DNA of 43,279 nt from Bacillus sp. IITD106. GTDB lineage: Bacteria; Bacillota; Bacilli; Bacillales; Bacillaceae_C. A program made the translations under genes and the position numbers. Each line of letters starts with the position of its first letter. Position 1 is the first letter of the stretch. Shown here piece by piece: positions 17,260 through 26,059 of the stretch. The stretch is from NCBI RefSeq assembly GCF_019459225.1, contig NZ_JAIAZY010000039.1, positions 1 to 43,279 on the forward strand, written 5' to 3'. The notes beneath the pieces are model-generated. The model did no database searches. It was not told the origin of the DNA and saw nothing but the letters and a program-made list of their open reading frames with translations.

Positions 17260-19158
17260 ATGAATGAAAATACTTTTGAAAAACTTCAATACAACGAACT
17301 AAAAGAAATCGTAAAATCGTATTGCGTTAGTGGACTGGGCAGAGAATTAATGGATAAATTAACCCCTAGTTCTAATGTAAAAATAGTAAAACATCGATTA
17401 ACAGAAACATCTGAAGCACGTGTCATTTTAGATGCAGGAGGAAATGTACCTTTCATGGGTGTTTCCAACATTGAACATATCATCACTAAAGTAGAAAAAG
17501 GCATTATTTTAGACCCAGCGGAGCTTTTAAATATAGCCGATTTTTTAAAGGGATGCCTAAGAATTAAAATGTTCATGTCAAGCAAGGAATTTTTTGCACC
17601 GACATTAGCGTCCTATGCTAAATCAATGACAGAATTCATAGGGATTGAAGAGGAAATTAATTTTTCCATTAAAAATAATCAAGTGGATTCGGAAGCGAGC
17701 AGAGAACTTAAACGTGTTCGTTACCATATTCAAACAACTGAGCAAAAAATTAAAGAGCGACTCAATAAATTCTTAAACAGTAGCGCCAATCGAAACTATA
17801 TTCAGGAATTCATTATTAGTGTAAAAGATGATCGCTACACGATCCCTATAAAAGCCTCGTACAAAAAACAAGTACAGGGAACCATCATTGAAGTATCTTC
17901 TAGAGGTTCGACTGTCTTTATGGAACCTAGTGTAGTAGGAAAATTAAGTGTGGAACTAGCCTCATTAAAATCCGAAGAAGCCATGTTGGAATATCAAATT
18001 CTCGCTACTTTAACAGGGTTAGTGGCAGAAAATCTCCAACCTATTAACATTAATATCGAGCTTATATCCCAGTACGATATGATTTTTGCCAAAGGGAAAT
18101 ATAGCAGACAAGTGGATGGAATTGAGCCAAACATTAATGACCTTGGGATGATTAGGTTAGTAAATTGCAAGCACCCATTATTATCAGGTCATGTTGTTCC
18201 GCTTCATTTTCAGATTGGCAGTAGTTATCGCAGCTTAATCATAACTGGTCCTAACGCTGGCGGAAAAACAATTGTACTGAAGACGATTGGTCTCGTTACG
18301 TTGGCAACGATGTCCGGATTCCATATTACAGCTTCGAAAGAAACCGAAATTGCTGTATTTGACAATGTTTTTGTAGATATTGGCGACAATCAAAGCTTGG
18401 AAAACGCACTTAGCACATTCTCATCTCATATGAAGAACTTATCGGAGATCCTTCGTTCCGTAAACAACAATACGCTTTTACTATTCGATGAAATTGGCAG
18501 TGGGACGGAACCAAATGAAGGAGCAGCATTAGCTATCTCCCTCTTAGAAGAGTTTTATCTTAGAGGATGTATTACCGTTGCGACGACACATTATGGAGAA
18601 ATTAAACGATTCTCTGAAATGCATAGTGACTTTATGAATGCTGCCATGCAATTCAATCAAGAAACATTAGAACCGTTATTTAAACTTCTCATCGGGCAAT
18701 CTGGTGCTAGTAATGCCTTATGGATCTCAAGAAAAATGAATGTACCAGAAAATGTTTTAAAAAGAGCAGAAGATTATATGAAAAATAAAGAATATCGCTT
18801 AGAACTCTTAAATGAAAGTAAAATCCGAAAACCAAAAATAAGTGTTGAAAAAGTAGAAAATCATGTCGATTATCAGAAAGGGGATCGTGTAAAACTACTG
18901 GACCACGACGACTTTGGAATTGTATACGAAGAAAAAGACGAATATCATAACGTTACCGTGTTTTATCAAAATCAATTTTTGGAGGTAAATGAAAAACGGC
19001 TAGCCTTAGAGTTAAAAGCTGCAGAGTTATATCCAGAAGGTTATGACTTAGATACTCTATTTATTGATTATAAAACGAGAAAACTAAATCACGATATTGA
19101 AAGAGGCTCGAAAAAGGCTCTTCGTAAAATGAATAAAGAAATGCGGAAAAACAAGTAA
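17260..19158 (+). CDS. MutS2-like ATPase lacking the Smr domain
   Basis: 632 residues. It has the MutS2 layout: N-terminal region with LDAGGNVPFMGVSNI, coiled-coil clamp (about 130-260) with YTIPIKASYKKQVQG and IIEVSSRGSTVFMEP, then the ATPase with Walker A GPNAGGKT (330-337), signature SLENALSTFSSHM (379-391), Walker B LLLFDEIGSGTEP (405-417) and the TTHYGEIK H-loop. A KOW-like stretch (about 536-582) follows. Canonical Bacillus MutS2 is about 785 residues and ends in an Smr domain; this protein ends in a basic tail instead. MutS2 acts in recombination control and in rescuing collided ribosomes. This is probably a paralogue. AGGAG precedes the ATG. Monocistronic. Confidence 0.88.
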   Translation: MNENTFEKLQYNELKEIVKSYCVSGLGRELMDKLTPSSNVKIVKHRLTETSEARVILDAGGNVPFMGVSNIEHIITKVEKGIILDPAELLNIADFLKGCLRIKMFMSSKEFFAPTLASYAKSMTEFIGIEEEINFSIKNNQVDSEASRELKRVRYHIQTTEQKIKERLNKFLNSSANRNYIQEFIISVKDDRYTIPIKASYKKQVQGTIIEVSSRGSTVFMEPSVVGKLSVELASLKSEEAMLEYQILATLTGLVAENLQPININIELISQYDMIFAKGKYSRQVDGIEPNINDLGMIRLVNCKHPLLSGHVVPLHFQIGSSYRSLIITGPNAGGKTIVLKTIGLVTLATMSGFHITASKETEIAVFDNVFVDIGDNQSLENALSTFSSHMKNLSEILRSVNNNTLLLFDEIGSGTEPNEGAALAISLLEEFYLRGCITVATTHYGEIKRFSEMHSDFMNAAMQFNQETLEPLFKLLIGQSGASNALWISRKMNVPENVLKRAEDYMKNKEYRLELLNESKIRKPKISVEKVENHVDYQKGDRVKLLDHDDFGIVYEEKDEYHNVTVFYQNQFLEVNEKRLALELKAAELYPEGYDLDTLFIDYKTRKLNHDIERGSKKALRKMNKEMRKNK

Positions 19159-19216
19159 ATTAAAAGAAGATGGCTATGAAAAGAAATTTTCAAAAGCTAT
19201 TGAATCTTTCAAAATG

Positions 19217-19257
19217 AGGGCGAGTATAGTAAAGTTTTTTCTACTACTTGCCCTTTA
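19217..19257 (+). terminator. Probable terminator of the MutS2-like gene
   Basis: AGGGC pairs with GCCCT and AGTA with TACT inside an imperfect hairpin whose right end runs into TTTAATT. It lies about 60 bases past the stop. Confidence 0.55.
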
Positions 19258-19404
19258 ATTGAACACTAATATTACGAATACACATTTATATATAACAAAA
19301 AAATTATCTTTGATGTATTTAGTGAGAGAGATTATAATGAATACCTCAAAGTCTTTTAATCCTAAAAACTCGTCATTTTTTAACTATTAAATAGGAGCTG
19401 TAAA

Positions 19405-20622
19405 ATGAATAAAAAGAATCCGATTAGATTTGCCCTGTTGTTAGCAGCCTTTTCTGCATTAGGGCCATTTACTTTTGATATGTATCTTCCGGCATTTCCC
19501 CAAATGACGGAGTTTTTTGGAACAAGTGCTTCAGCCATCCAAGTAAGTATTACTGCCTGCTTGTTAGGAGTTGGTGTCGGACAGATCGTCATGGGGCCAT
19601 TAAGTGATGTTCATGGAAGACGTAAACCTTTATGGATAGCAATGATTGTATATGCTCTTGCTTCTTTCGGTTGTGCTGTTTCACCAAATATTGCCACTTT
19701 TATCATTTTACGATTTATACAGGGATTTGCGGCTTCCGCTGGGATGGTCATTTCCCGTGCCATTGTTCGCGATTTGTATAGTGGCGTTGAATTAACGAAG
19801 TTTTTTTCACTTCTCACGATGATTGGTAATCTCGCGCCTCTACTCGCACCGATTGCGGGGAGTGCAGTTATATCTTTTTCTGTATGGAATGGTGTATTTA
19901 TTTTTTTAGGGCTTCTAGGAATATTTTTAACTAGCATCACGACATTAAAATTAAAAGAAACTTTGCCAGTTGAAAAACGTGTTCCTAGTAACTTTACGGA
20001 GTTATTGCGAAACTTTAAAACGTTAATTCAAAATCGGACATTTATGGGCTATGCACTGGCTCAAGGAATAATGATGGCAGGTATCTTTGCCTACATTTCT
20101 GGAACTCCATTTATCTATCAAAAGATTTACGGGGTGTCACCTCAAGTATTTGCGATGTTGTTTGCAATGAATGGAATTAGTTTAATTATCGGAGCGCAGA
20201 TTGTTAGGCGATTCGCTGGAATAGTACCAGAACGTCGGATTCTCCTAATTGGGATGTCGATGGCTTTTGTCACTAGCGCTGCTGTTTTAATCGTAGTTCT
20301 TTCTCATGGACCATTATTTATGTTGGTCATTCCGCTCTTTTTATTTGTAGCATCACTTGGTTTAATTGGACCTGTCACTTTTACATTAGCAATGGAGTCG
20401 CAAGGGCATATTGCAGGCAGTGCAGCGGCACTTCTAGGTGTGCTTCCGTTTTTATTAGGTTCCATTACTTCTCCACTTGTGGGAATTGCCGGTGAATATT
20501 CTGCCATACCATTCGGGGTCATTCTTTTTACAACGAGCTTATTGGCCGTCGTTAACTATGTATTCCTAGTTAAAAAGGATAAAACAGTGAAGTCTTCCGA
20601 GAAACAAGTACTTAATCATTAA
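19405..20622 (+). CDS. Bcr/CflA family multidrug MFS exporter
   Basis: 405 residues with 12 predicted membrane helices. LGPFTFDMYLPAFPQM in helix 1 is the Bcr/CflA signature; GPLSDVHGRRKPL is MFS motif A between helices 2 and 3; RFIQGFAASAGMVISRAIVRDLY is also typical of the subfamily. Members export drugs such as bicyclomycin, chloramphenicol or sulphonamides by proton antiport; the substrate here is unknown. GGAGCTG lies upstream of the ATG. It stands alone, convergent with the next gene at a 20-base gap. Confidence 0.92.
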   Translation: MNKKNPIRFALLLAAFSALGPFTFDMYLPAFPQMTEFFGTSASAIQVSITACLLGVGVGQIVMGPLSDVHGRRKPLWIAMIVYALASFGCAVSPNIATFIILRFIQGFAASAGMVISRAIVRDLYSGVELTKFFSLLTMIGNLAPLLAPIAGSAVISFSVWNGVFIFLGLLGIFLTSITTLKLKETLPVEKRVPSNFTELLRNFKTLIQNRTFMGYALAQGIMMAGIFAYISGTPFIYQKIYGVSPQVFAMLFAMNGISLIIGAQIVRRFAGIVPERRILLIGMSMAFVTSAAVLIVVLSHGPLFMLVIPLFLFVASLGLIGPVTFTLAMESQGHIAGSAAALLGVLPFLLGSITSPLVGIAGEYSAIPFGVILFTTSLLAVVNYVFLVKKDKTVKSSEKQVLNH

Positions 20623-20642
20623 GTTTAAATAAGAATGGATGC

Positions 20643-21371
20643 CTAATCTCTAAAATATAATGTAGCAACTAAGGGTAAATGATCAGATGCTTCACTTACC
20701 TTGTTTACCACCTCTGCATGAATTATGTCAAAATCCCGGCTTGCGAATATGTAATCAAGCCGGGATCTTGGTCGAAATGAGGGATAAGTATACCCAGAAC
20801 CCTTTCCCGCCGCTTCCCACACATCCTGAAATTCTTTTGTTATTTTTCCCCATCCTTTAGATCCTGGTTTCATGTTCCAATCCCCCATCAGTATTGTGGG
20901 ATTAGTATTTTTTTGATATCGTCCTATGATAAAATCAGTTTGTTTTTTGTGAATAATTGGATTAAGGCTTAAATGTGTAACTACAATTTTCAATGACCAT
21001 TTCTGAAACTGTACGTTTGTCTCCAGCAAAGATCTTCCCTCTGTAAACCTCAGAACTTTAAATAAATGCGACTCTTTTGCAATAATGGGATGCCTTGATA
21101 AAAGTGCATTTCCGTATTGACGTGGTTCTTGGAGGTTTTTATCTTTTTTTAAAATAGATGGACTGAAAGCATAATCCATATTTAATTCATTAGCCAACCA
21201 CCCCGCCTGATCCTTAAAGAAACTGCGTTTGGAAAAATGGCTGTCAACTTCGTTGATGGCAATGAAATCTGCTCCACATTCATCAATCACATTAGCAATC
21301 CTATATAAGTTAGTTATTTTATCCATTCCTTTTCCATGATGAATGTTAAAAGTCATTGCTTTGATCTTCAA
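20643..21371 (-). CDS. Endonuclease/exonuclease/phosphatase (EEP) family hydrolase
   Basis: About 242 residues. The EEP active-site set is present: AMTFNIHHG, AINEVD (metal-binding Glu), GNALLSRHPI, VVTHLSLNP, MGDWNMKPGS and a final SDHLPLVAT. Members hydrolyse phosphodiesters or phosphomonoesters in nucleic acids, lipids or inositol compounds; no signal peptide is seen, so it is probably cytoplasmic. I favour the TTG at 21371 (LKIKAMTFN) because AAAGGTGA sits 5 bases upstream; a GTG at 21380 would lie within that site. Confidence 0.88.
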   Translation of the reverse strand: MKIKAMTFNIHHGKGMDKITNLYRIANVIDECGADFIAINEVDSHFSKRSFFKDQAGWLANELNMDYAFSPSILKKDKNLQEPRQYGNALLSRHPIIAKESHLFKVLRFTEGRSLLETNVQFQKWSLKIVVTHLSLNPIIHKKQTDFIIGRYQKNTNPTILMGDWNMKPGSKGWGKITKEFQDVWEAAGKGSGYTYPSFRPRSRLDYIFASRDFDIIHAEVVNKVSEASDHLPLVATLYFRD

Positions 21372-21526
21372 AATTTTCACCTTTTCCCGATAAGTGTTCG
21401 TGCATTATTTTTGTAAAGTTCATGACTTTTCATTCAGAAGTCTTATTTTTCCACTCATACAAAAACATCCCCTTATACAAAATAAATACAATTGAAAAGA
21501 ATATTTTTTAGGCAAGGAGAATTTTC

Positions 21527-22093
21527 ATGGGCATAAGGATAAAAAAATATTGCCTTTCAGCATGGAATTTCGTTGATCCATTATATTTTCAATTTACACG
21601 GCTGGAATACATAAAAAAAACCGGTGGCGATAACTCAATATTTCGTGTCCGATTAACGAAATATAAGGGCAGGAATATTGTTTTATCAGACGGGACGACA
21701 ATTACTAAAAATGATGTAATCGTAAAAATTCATTTGCATAATGCGAAACTTTTACAGAAGATGTATAGGAGTGACAACGAAATCAAAAGAGCTTTAATCA
21801 TTTACAAAGGAATAAAGGAATCACTTCCATCCCTCGTTCATTATATACAGTCGCATGAAAAAGCTGATCGGATTAAAGGGCTGATTGGCATTACGACGCT
21901 ATATAGAGGATGCAAAAAACTGGGATTTGAAGCCCACCCAATCGCAAGTCCCACTTATAAAAATTTCAAAAAGATTTCTCTTCTTCCCATTTATTTTCTT
22001 TCTTCGTCACGCGGAATTAGAAAAGAAATTCCATCTCCTATGTATTTATTTATGTCAAAGGATGCGTTAATCAGCCGTTATACAGGCGAATAA
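21527..22093 (+). CDS. ykoP: YkoP-like protein
   Basis: 188 residues, soluble. WNFVDPLYFQFTRLEYI, the strand IFRVRLTKYKGRNIVLSDGT, VIVKIHLHNAKLLQKM and the C-terminal GFEAHPI match my recollection of Bacillus YkoP; the function is unknown. AAGGAG lies about 8 bases before the ATG. It is followed by a phosphodiesterase gene after 27 bases, so the two probably form an operon, divergent from the EEP hydrolase gene. Confidence 0.7.
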   Translation: MGIRIKKYCLSAWNFVDPLYFQFTRLEYIKKTGGDNSIFRVRLTKYKGRNIVLSDGTTITKNDVIVKIHLHNAKLLQKMYRSDNEIKRALIIYKGIKESLPSLVHYIQSHEKADRIKGLIGITTLYRGCKKLGFEAHPIASPTYKNFKKISLLPIYFLSSSRGIRKEIPSPMYLFMSKDALISRYTGE

Positions 22094-22120
22094 ATGGGTA
22101 AGGAAGGGAATTGAAAAAGG

Positions 22121-23701
22121 ATGAAGAAAATGCTTTATTTATTAATCATCATTATTATTGCCATTGCAGCGATTATCTTAGTTATAAAAGGAATAAAACC
22201 GAATGATCAATCCCTTGATCAAAAGCAGATTACTCAAACTGAAAAACCCGTGATTATGCTTATAATCGACTCCCTAATGTATAAGCCACTGCTAGAGGCG
22301 GAAAAAAACGGACGCATACCAGCGCTTCAATTTTTAATGGAGCATGGTCAACTTTACCCAAATGTAGTTAGCAGTTATCCAACTATGTCTGTAACAATTG
22401 ACAGCACGTTATTAACAGGAACGTATTCGGATAAACATCGGGTTCCAGGTCTAGTTTGGTATGATGAAAAAGAAAAACGGCTAATTAATTATGGAAGCGC
22501 CAAAGAAGAAGTGTTTAAGCTTGGATTAAAGCATGTAGTGGAAGATACTTTTTACCATTTAAATCATACCCATTTAAGTCGTGACACAAAGACAGTTCAT
22601 GAGACATTGGGTATGAAAGGACTGCAGAGTGCTTCCGTTAATGCACTTGTATATCGAGGAAATGAGAAAAGAACCCTAAACCTTCCTAAAATAGGATCAA
22701 CATTAAATATTGCTCCTAAAAATTTGAAAATAGAAACGCCTGTATTATTTTCATACGGTATGCTGGCACAATATAGTCCAAAAAACGATCAACATAACGG
22801 CCCTTTTGGAAAATTTGGATTTAATGATAAATTCTCTACACAGGAATTGAAGTACATCATTCAAAATGATAAACTTCCTGCTTTTACAATTGCGTATTTT
22901 CCTGATCTTGACCAGGAAGTCCACAAAAATGGGCCCGAAAATCACATTGATGCTATTGAACAAACGGACAAGCAGCTACAAGAACTTTTAAACACCTATC
23001 CCTCGTGGGAAGAGGCGTTGAATTCTGCCATTTGGGTCATTATGGGGGACAGCGGCCAAGCGGAAGTGGGAGATGACAAAAACAAATCGCTCATCCGCTT
23101 AAATAAAATGCTTGATACTTACAATATTTATAGAGTAAATAAACCCGTTAAGAATGATGACCAAATCGTTTTGGGGCATAATGAAAGAATGGCTTTTATT
23201 TACATTTTAGATGAACATATTACATCGGAGGAAGTTGTAAACAAACTTCAAAAGGATGAAAGAATTGGTTTTCTCGCTTGGAAAGATGGGTCCGATGTAC
23301 ATGTTGCTGCAAGTGGCCACAATAATATATTTACGTTTCGCCCTAATGGTCACTTTGTGGATCAGTATGGCCAGACATGGGAAATAAAAGGAGACTCCTC
23401 CATTTTGGATCTCTCCATAAGCGGTAATGTCATTGAATTTGGAGCGTACCCCGATGCACTGCAACGACTTCATAGTGCATTGCACTCACACTCCGGAAAT
23501 TACATTATTGCAGATGCAAAACCCGGATTTGAGTTTGAAGGTGAAGGTACGCCCATTCATCCCGGCGGAGCGGCGCACGGCTCGTTGCATAAGCAAGACT
23601 CCTTGATCCCCGTCATCGTTACAGGTACAGAAAAACAACCAAGCCACATGCGAATAGTTGATTTATATCAATGGATTTTAGATTTGACTGTAAAGCAGTA
23701 A
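22121..23701 (+). CDS. Membrane-anchored alkaline-phosphatase-superfamily phosphodiesterase
   Basis: 526 residues. An N-terminal helix (about 4-24) without a clear cleavage site anchors it outside the membrane. The catalytic domain is of the type I phosphodiesterase/nucleotide pyrophosphatase group: VIMLIIDSLM with metal ligand D50, nucleophile T88 in SYPTMSVTIDS, YFPDLDQEVHKNGPE, VIMGDSGQAEV and the final GGAAHGSLH. Substrates in the family include nucleotides, phospholipids and teichoic-acid precursors; here unknown. Starts at 22121 or 22130 are both possible. It is probably cotranscribed with ykoP. Confidence 0.88.
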   Translation: MKKMLYLLIIIIIAIAAIILVIKGIKPNDQSLDQKQITQTEKPVIMLIIDSLMYKPLLEAEKNGRIPALQFLMEHGQLYPNVVSSYPTMSVTIDSTLLTGTYSDKHRVPGLVWYDEKEKRLINYGSAKEEVFKLGLKHVVEDTFYHLNHTHLSRDTKTVHETLGMKGLQSASVNALVYRGNEKRTLNLPKIGSTLNIAPKNLKIETPVLFSYGMLAQYSPKNDQHNGPFGKFGFNDKFSTQELKYIIQNDKLPAFTIAYFPDLDQEVHKNGPENHIDAIEQTDKQLQELLNTYPSWEEALNSAIWVIMGDSGQAEVGDDKNKSLIRLNKMLDTYNIYRVNKPVKNDDQIVLGHNERMAFIYILDEHITSEEVVNKLQKDERIGFLAWKDGSDVHVAASGHNNIFTFRPNGHFVDQYGQTWEIKGDSSILDLSISGNVIEFGAYPDALQRLHSALHSHSGNYIIADAKPGFEFEGEGTPIHPGGAAHGSLHKQDSLIPVIVTGTEKQPSHMRIVDLYQWILDLTVKQ

Positions 23702-23748
23702 GCGAATGAGCATAATTAATTTTCATCCAATCACTATTCACATATACA

Positions 23749-24612
23749 TTATGGATTCGCAAGTTCAAAAAAACGATAAAATGGCTCTTTTTCCAACTTT
23801 TCTAATTCTAATTCAAGATCAAACCACTTTTTTTCTTTCGTGCTCATCTTTTTGACGTCGAATAGAATCTGGTCTGTTTGAGAGATTTCTTTAACCTGGA
23901 GTGCGCCGTTCAAGTCATTCTTAGAAAGGCCACGAAATGAATAGATGGTTTTCTTGCCATTTTTATTTATAAAGGTCATTTTCCATATAAACGTCGTTTC
24001 ATCAGTTGGATCGCTTAGTTTCGCTCGGTATAAGCCCGGTTCCACAACTATCCTTTCCAATTGATCAAAAGGCTGAACACTTCGTTTCCCAGCCCAATTT
24101 TGAGAAATTAAACCTATTTCCTTATGCACTCCCCGATAATCGGACCACGTCCAATATCGAAAACCACCGTAAAGCAGCAGTGTCACAATAATCATGATAT
24201 TCATGAATCGTTTTCTTTTCAATTCAGGACTAAAAAGACGAACGGGAATCAAAAGGAGAAGAGCCATCATAAATAGTAAGGAAAAACTCCCTAATTCACT
24301 GGAACTCGGCACATAAAAAATGTATTTTCCATCATCAATTGACCGCCACTTAAGATCCTCATAACTTTCATACGAATAGAAAATGAGGGGAAGAATGATG
24401 ACCGCAAAAACATATATAGTCAACCAAAGTTTGCCCTTTCGTTTCATTTCTTCTTTAGATGTCCGTATTAGATGCCCCAGAGTATAAAGCGGGAGACTAA
24501 TGACCAATAATACAATGGTGGAAGCAATAGGAGTATGGTCGAATTCTGCTAAACATCCAATCGCTATCAAAAAACTGAAGATCAAAAACAAAATACCTAT
24601 ATATTTCCTCAT
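23749..24612 (-). CDS. Membrane protein of unknown function with a C-terminal soluble domain
   Basis: 287 residues. Five hydrophobic segments (about 4-22, 30-48, 63-80, 108-127, 133-150) precede a roughly 130-residue soluble domain containing VEPGLYRAKLSDPTDETTF and TMSTKEKK-like charged stretches. I recognise no family. AGAGGTGA lies just before the ATG, so the start is good. It is monocistronic and convergent with the phosphodiesterase gene. Confidence 0.75.
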   Translation of the reverse strand: MRKYIGILFLIFSFLIAIGCLAEFDHTPIASTIVLLVISLPLYTLGHLIRTSKEEMKRKGKLWLTIYVFAVIILPLIFYSYESYEDLKWRSIDDGKYIFYVPSSSELGSFSLLFMMALLLLIPVRLFSPELKRKRFMNIMIIVTLLLYGGFRYWTWSDYRGVHKEIGLISQNWAGKRSVQPFDQLERIVVEPGLYRAKLSDPTDETTFIWKMTFINKNGKKTIYSFRGLSKNDLNGALQVKEISQTDQILFDVKKMSTKEKKWFDLELELEKLEKEPFYRFFELANP

Positions 24613-25169
24613 TTTATCACCTCTCTTATAAAACTATTACGTTTCAACCAACAAAATGGATTCTAGTTCAGTAAATTTTATTTTAGTTTATAAAAAAAGT
24701 TTGATTATTTTTTCCTCGGTTGAAACTAAATTAGTTTTTTCTCAAAACAAATACATTCGTGAACTCGCTCAAATTTACTCTTCACATACTCTCTATCTTC
24801 ACCAACATAATGCGCGAATGCTTGAACCGGATACAAATTTGGAACCTTACTTTCTAGAACTTTACTATCAATTAGCACTGCAAAAATGCCGTGCTTTTAT
24901 TTTTCATTTTTAGAGGGTCTTTATATTTTGTGTTAGACTAAATATTAAGATGGAATATTCAGCAAATGGGCTATTTTATTGCACAGAGGTTAGGGAAGTG
25001 ATGTTATTGAAGTTCTTCAAGACAATGAATCAAGACATACCCGAAAATCCAATTTCCCATTTTCCTATACTGTGAGGGGCTTTTTGTTTGGAAGGAATTT
25101 GTAACTTTTTAATAGAATAATTATGAAGATGATCAGATAATAAATTTTTACACATAAGGAGATAAGACT
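24613..25169. other. Long intergenic stretch with a terminator and weak coding-like traces
   Basis: A plus-strand frame at 24656-24913 has no ribosome binding site. On the minus strand 24726-24896 is open for 56 codons (AVLIDSKVLESKVPNLYP, then GEDREYVKSKFERVHE) with G-rich first codon positions, but no proper start; it may be a gene remnant. GTTTCAACC at 24641 and GGTTGAAAC at 24718 are inverted copies. From 24914 to 25169 I see only the leader of the next gene. Confidence 0.35.
24874..24905 (+). terminator. Terminator-like hairpin with no recognised plus-strand gene
   Basis: AGCACTGC pairs with GCCGTGCT (one mismatch) around AAAAAT, followed by TTTATTTTT. It would end a plus-strand transcript started within 24613-24873. 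Confidence 0.6.
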
Positions 25170-25625
25170 ATGAAAAAAAACAAATTACTAAGAATGGACA
25201 ATGTCGGCATCGTTGTAGAATCCCTTGATGACGCAATCTCTTTCTTCGAGGAGATTGGCTTGAACCTCGAAGGGCGAGCCACTGTCGAAGGTGAATGGGC
25301 TGGTCGCGTAACCGGATTGGGTTCTCAGTGCGTAGAGATTGCTATGATGGTTACCCCAGATGGCCACAGCCGACTTGAACTTTCGCGATTTCTCACCCCA
25401 CCTACTATATCAGATCACCGGACTGCTCCTGTAAACTCCCTCGGTTATCTACGCGTCATGTTCACCGTTGAAGACATTGACGAAATGGTATCCAGACTCA
25501 CTAAGTATGGTGCCCAACTAGTTGGCGAAGTGGTTCAGTACGAGGACTCGTATCGGCTCTGCTACATTCGTGGAATCGAAGGACTTCTAATCGGTTTGGC
25601 GGAACAACTTGGTAGCAAAAAGTAA
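25170..25625 (+). CDS. VOC family protein
   Basis: 151 residues. RMDNVGIVVESLDDAISFFE begins module one of a VOC fold and the second module has VMFTVEDIDEMVSRLTKYGA and CYIRGIEGLLIGLAEQL. E150-type metal ligands cannot be placed with certainty. Homologues act as lyases, dioxygenases or ligand-binding proteins. AAGGAGATA lies before the ATG. Codon use looks somewhat richer in G and C than the neighbours (for example CGCGTCATGTTC), a possible sign of transfer. Confidence 0.85.
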   Translation: MKKNKLLRMDNVGIVVESLDDAISFFEEIGLNLEGRATVEGEWAGRVTGLGSQCVEIAMMVTPDGHSRLELSRFLTPPTISDHRTAPVNSLGYLRVMFTVEDIDEMVSRLTKYGAQLVGEVVQYEDSYRLCYIRGIEGLLIGLAEQLGSKK

Positions 25626-25705
25626 GTGATGTTTTATAAAAAGCCTTTACTGAAATATACATTACTGAAGTAAAAATATTTGAAAAAAATTCTTATTCAT
25701 TAAAA

Positions 25706-25719
25706 AGCCCGATTGTTTA
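25706..25719 (+). repeat. Left arm of a perfect 14-bp inverted repeat
   Basis: AGCCCGATTGTTTA; its exact reverse complement lies at 25995-26008. The two arms bracket the 78-residue membrane-protein gene. Confidence 0.8.
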
Positions 25720-25748
25720 ATAATTGCTAGCTAATAGGAGAGGATTAT

Positions 25749-25985
25749 ATGTTTAGTTTTAACACTTTTAAAGATAAACGTTATTGGATTCTTTTGTTCC
25801 CAACTATATTTATTTTAGTGTTGCTCTCTATTTTCACATCAAATATTTACATTTTGGGAAATATTAATGTTTTCTTAGTTTTAATGTTCATACTCATAGT
25901 TTTATTTTGGACGACATACCATCTTTGGAAGTATTTTGGTGATAAAAAGAAGGGAAATAATATGAACACCGTGCACAATAAGTAG
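25749..25985 (+). CDS. Small two-helix membrane protein of unknown function
   Basis: 78 residues with two membrane helices (about 12-33 and 37-62) and a basic C-terminal tail (WKYFGDKKKGNN). AGGAGAGG lies about 7 bases before the ATG, so it is probably translated. I recognise no family. The gene is enclosed by a perfect 14-bp inverted repeat (25706 and 25995). Confidence 0.65.
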   Translation: MFSFNTFKDKRYWILLFPTIFILVLLSIFTSNIYILGNINVFLVLMFILIVLFWTTYHLWKYFGDKKKGNNMNTVHNK

Positions 25986-25994
25986 TTCTCTTGG

Positions 25995-26008
25995 TAAACA
26001 ATCGGGCT
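25995..26008 (-). repeat. Right arm of a perfect 14-bp inverted repeat
   Basis: TAAACAATCGGGCT on the plus strand, the exact reverse complement of 25706-25719. A related AGCCCGTT occurs at 26035. Confidence 0.8.
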
Positions 26009-26059
26009 AATACTTCCTAACAAATGCAATTATACAGCCCGTTCTGAAAATAGAAGTTT

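Noticed and set aside
24656-24913. 85-codon plus-strand frame
   Set aside because: No ribosome binding site, unusual composition, and it runs through a terminator hairpin.
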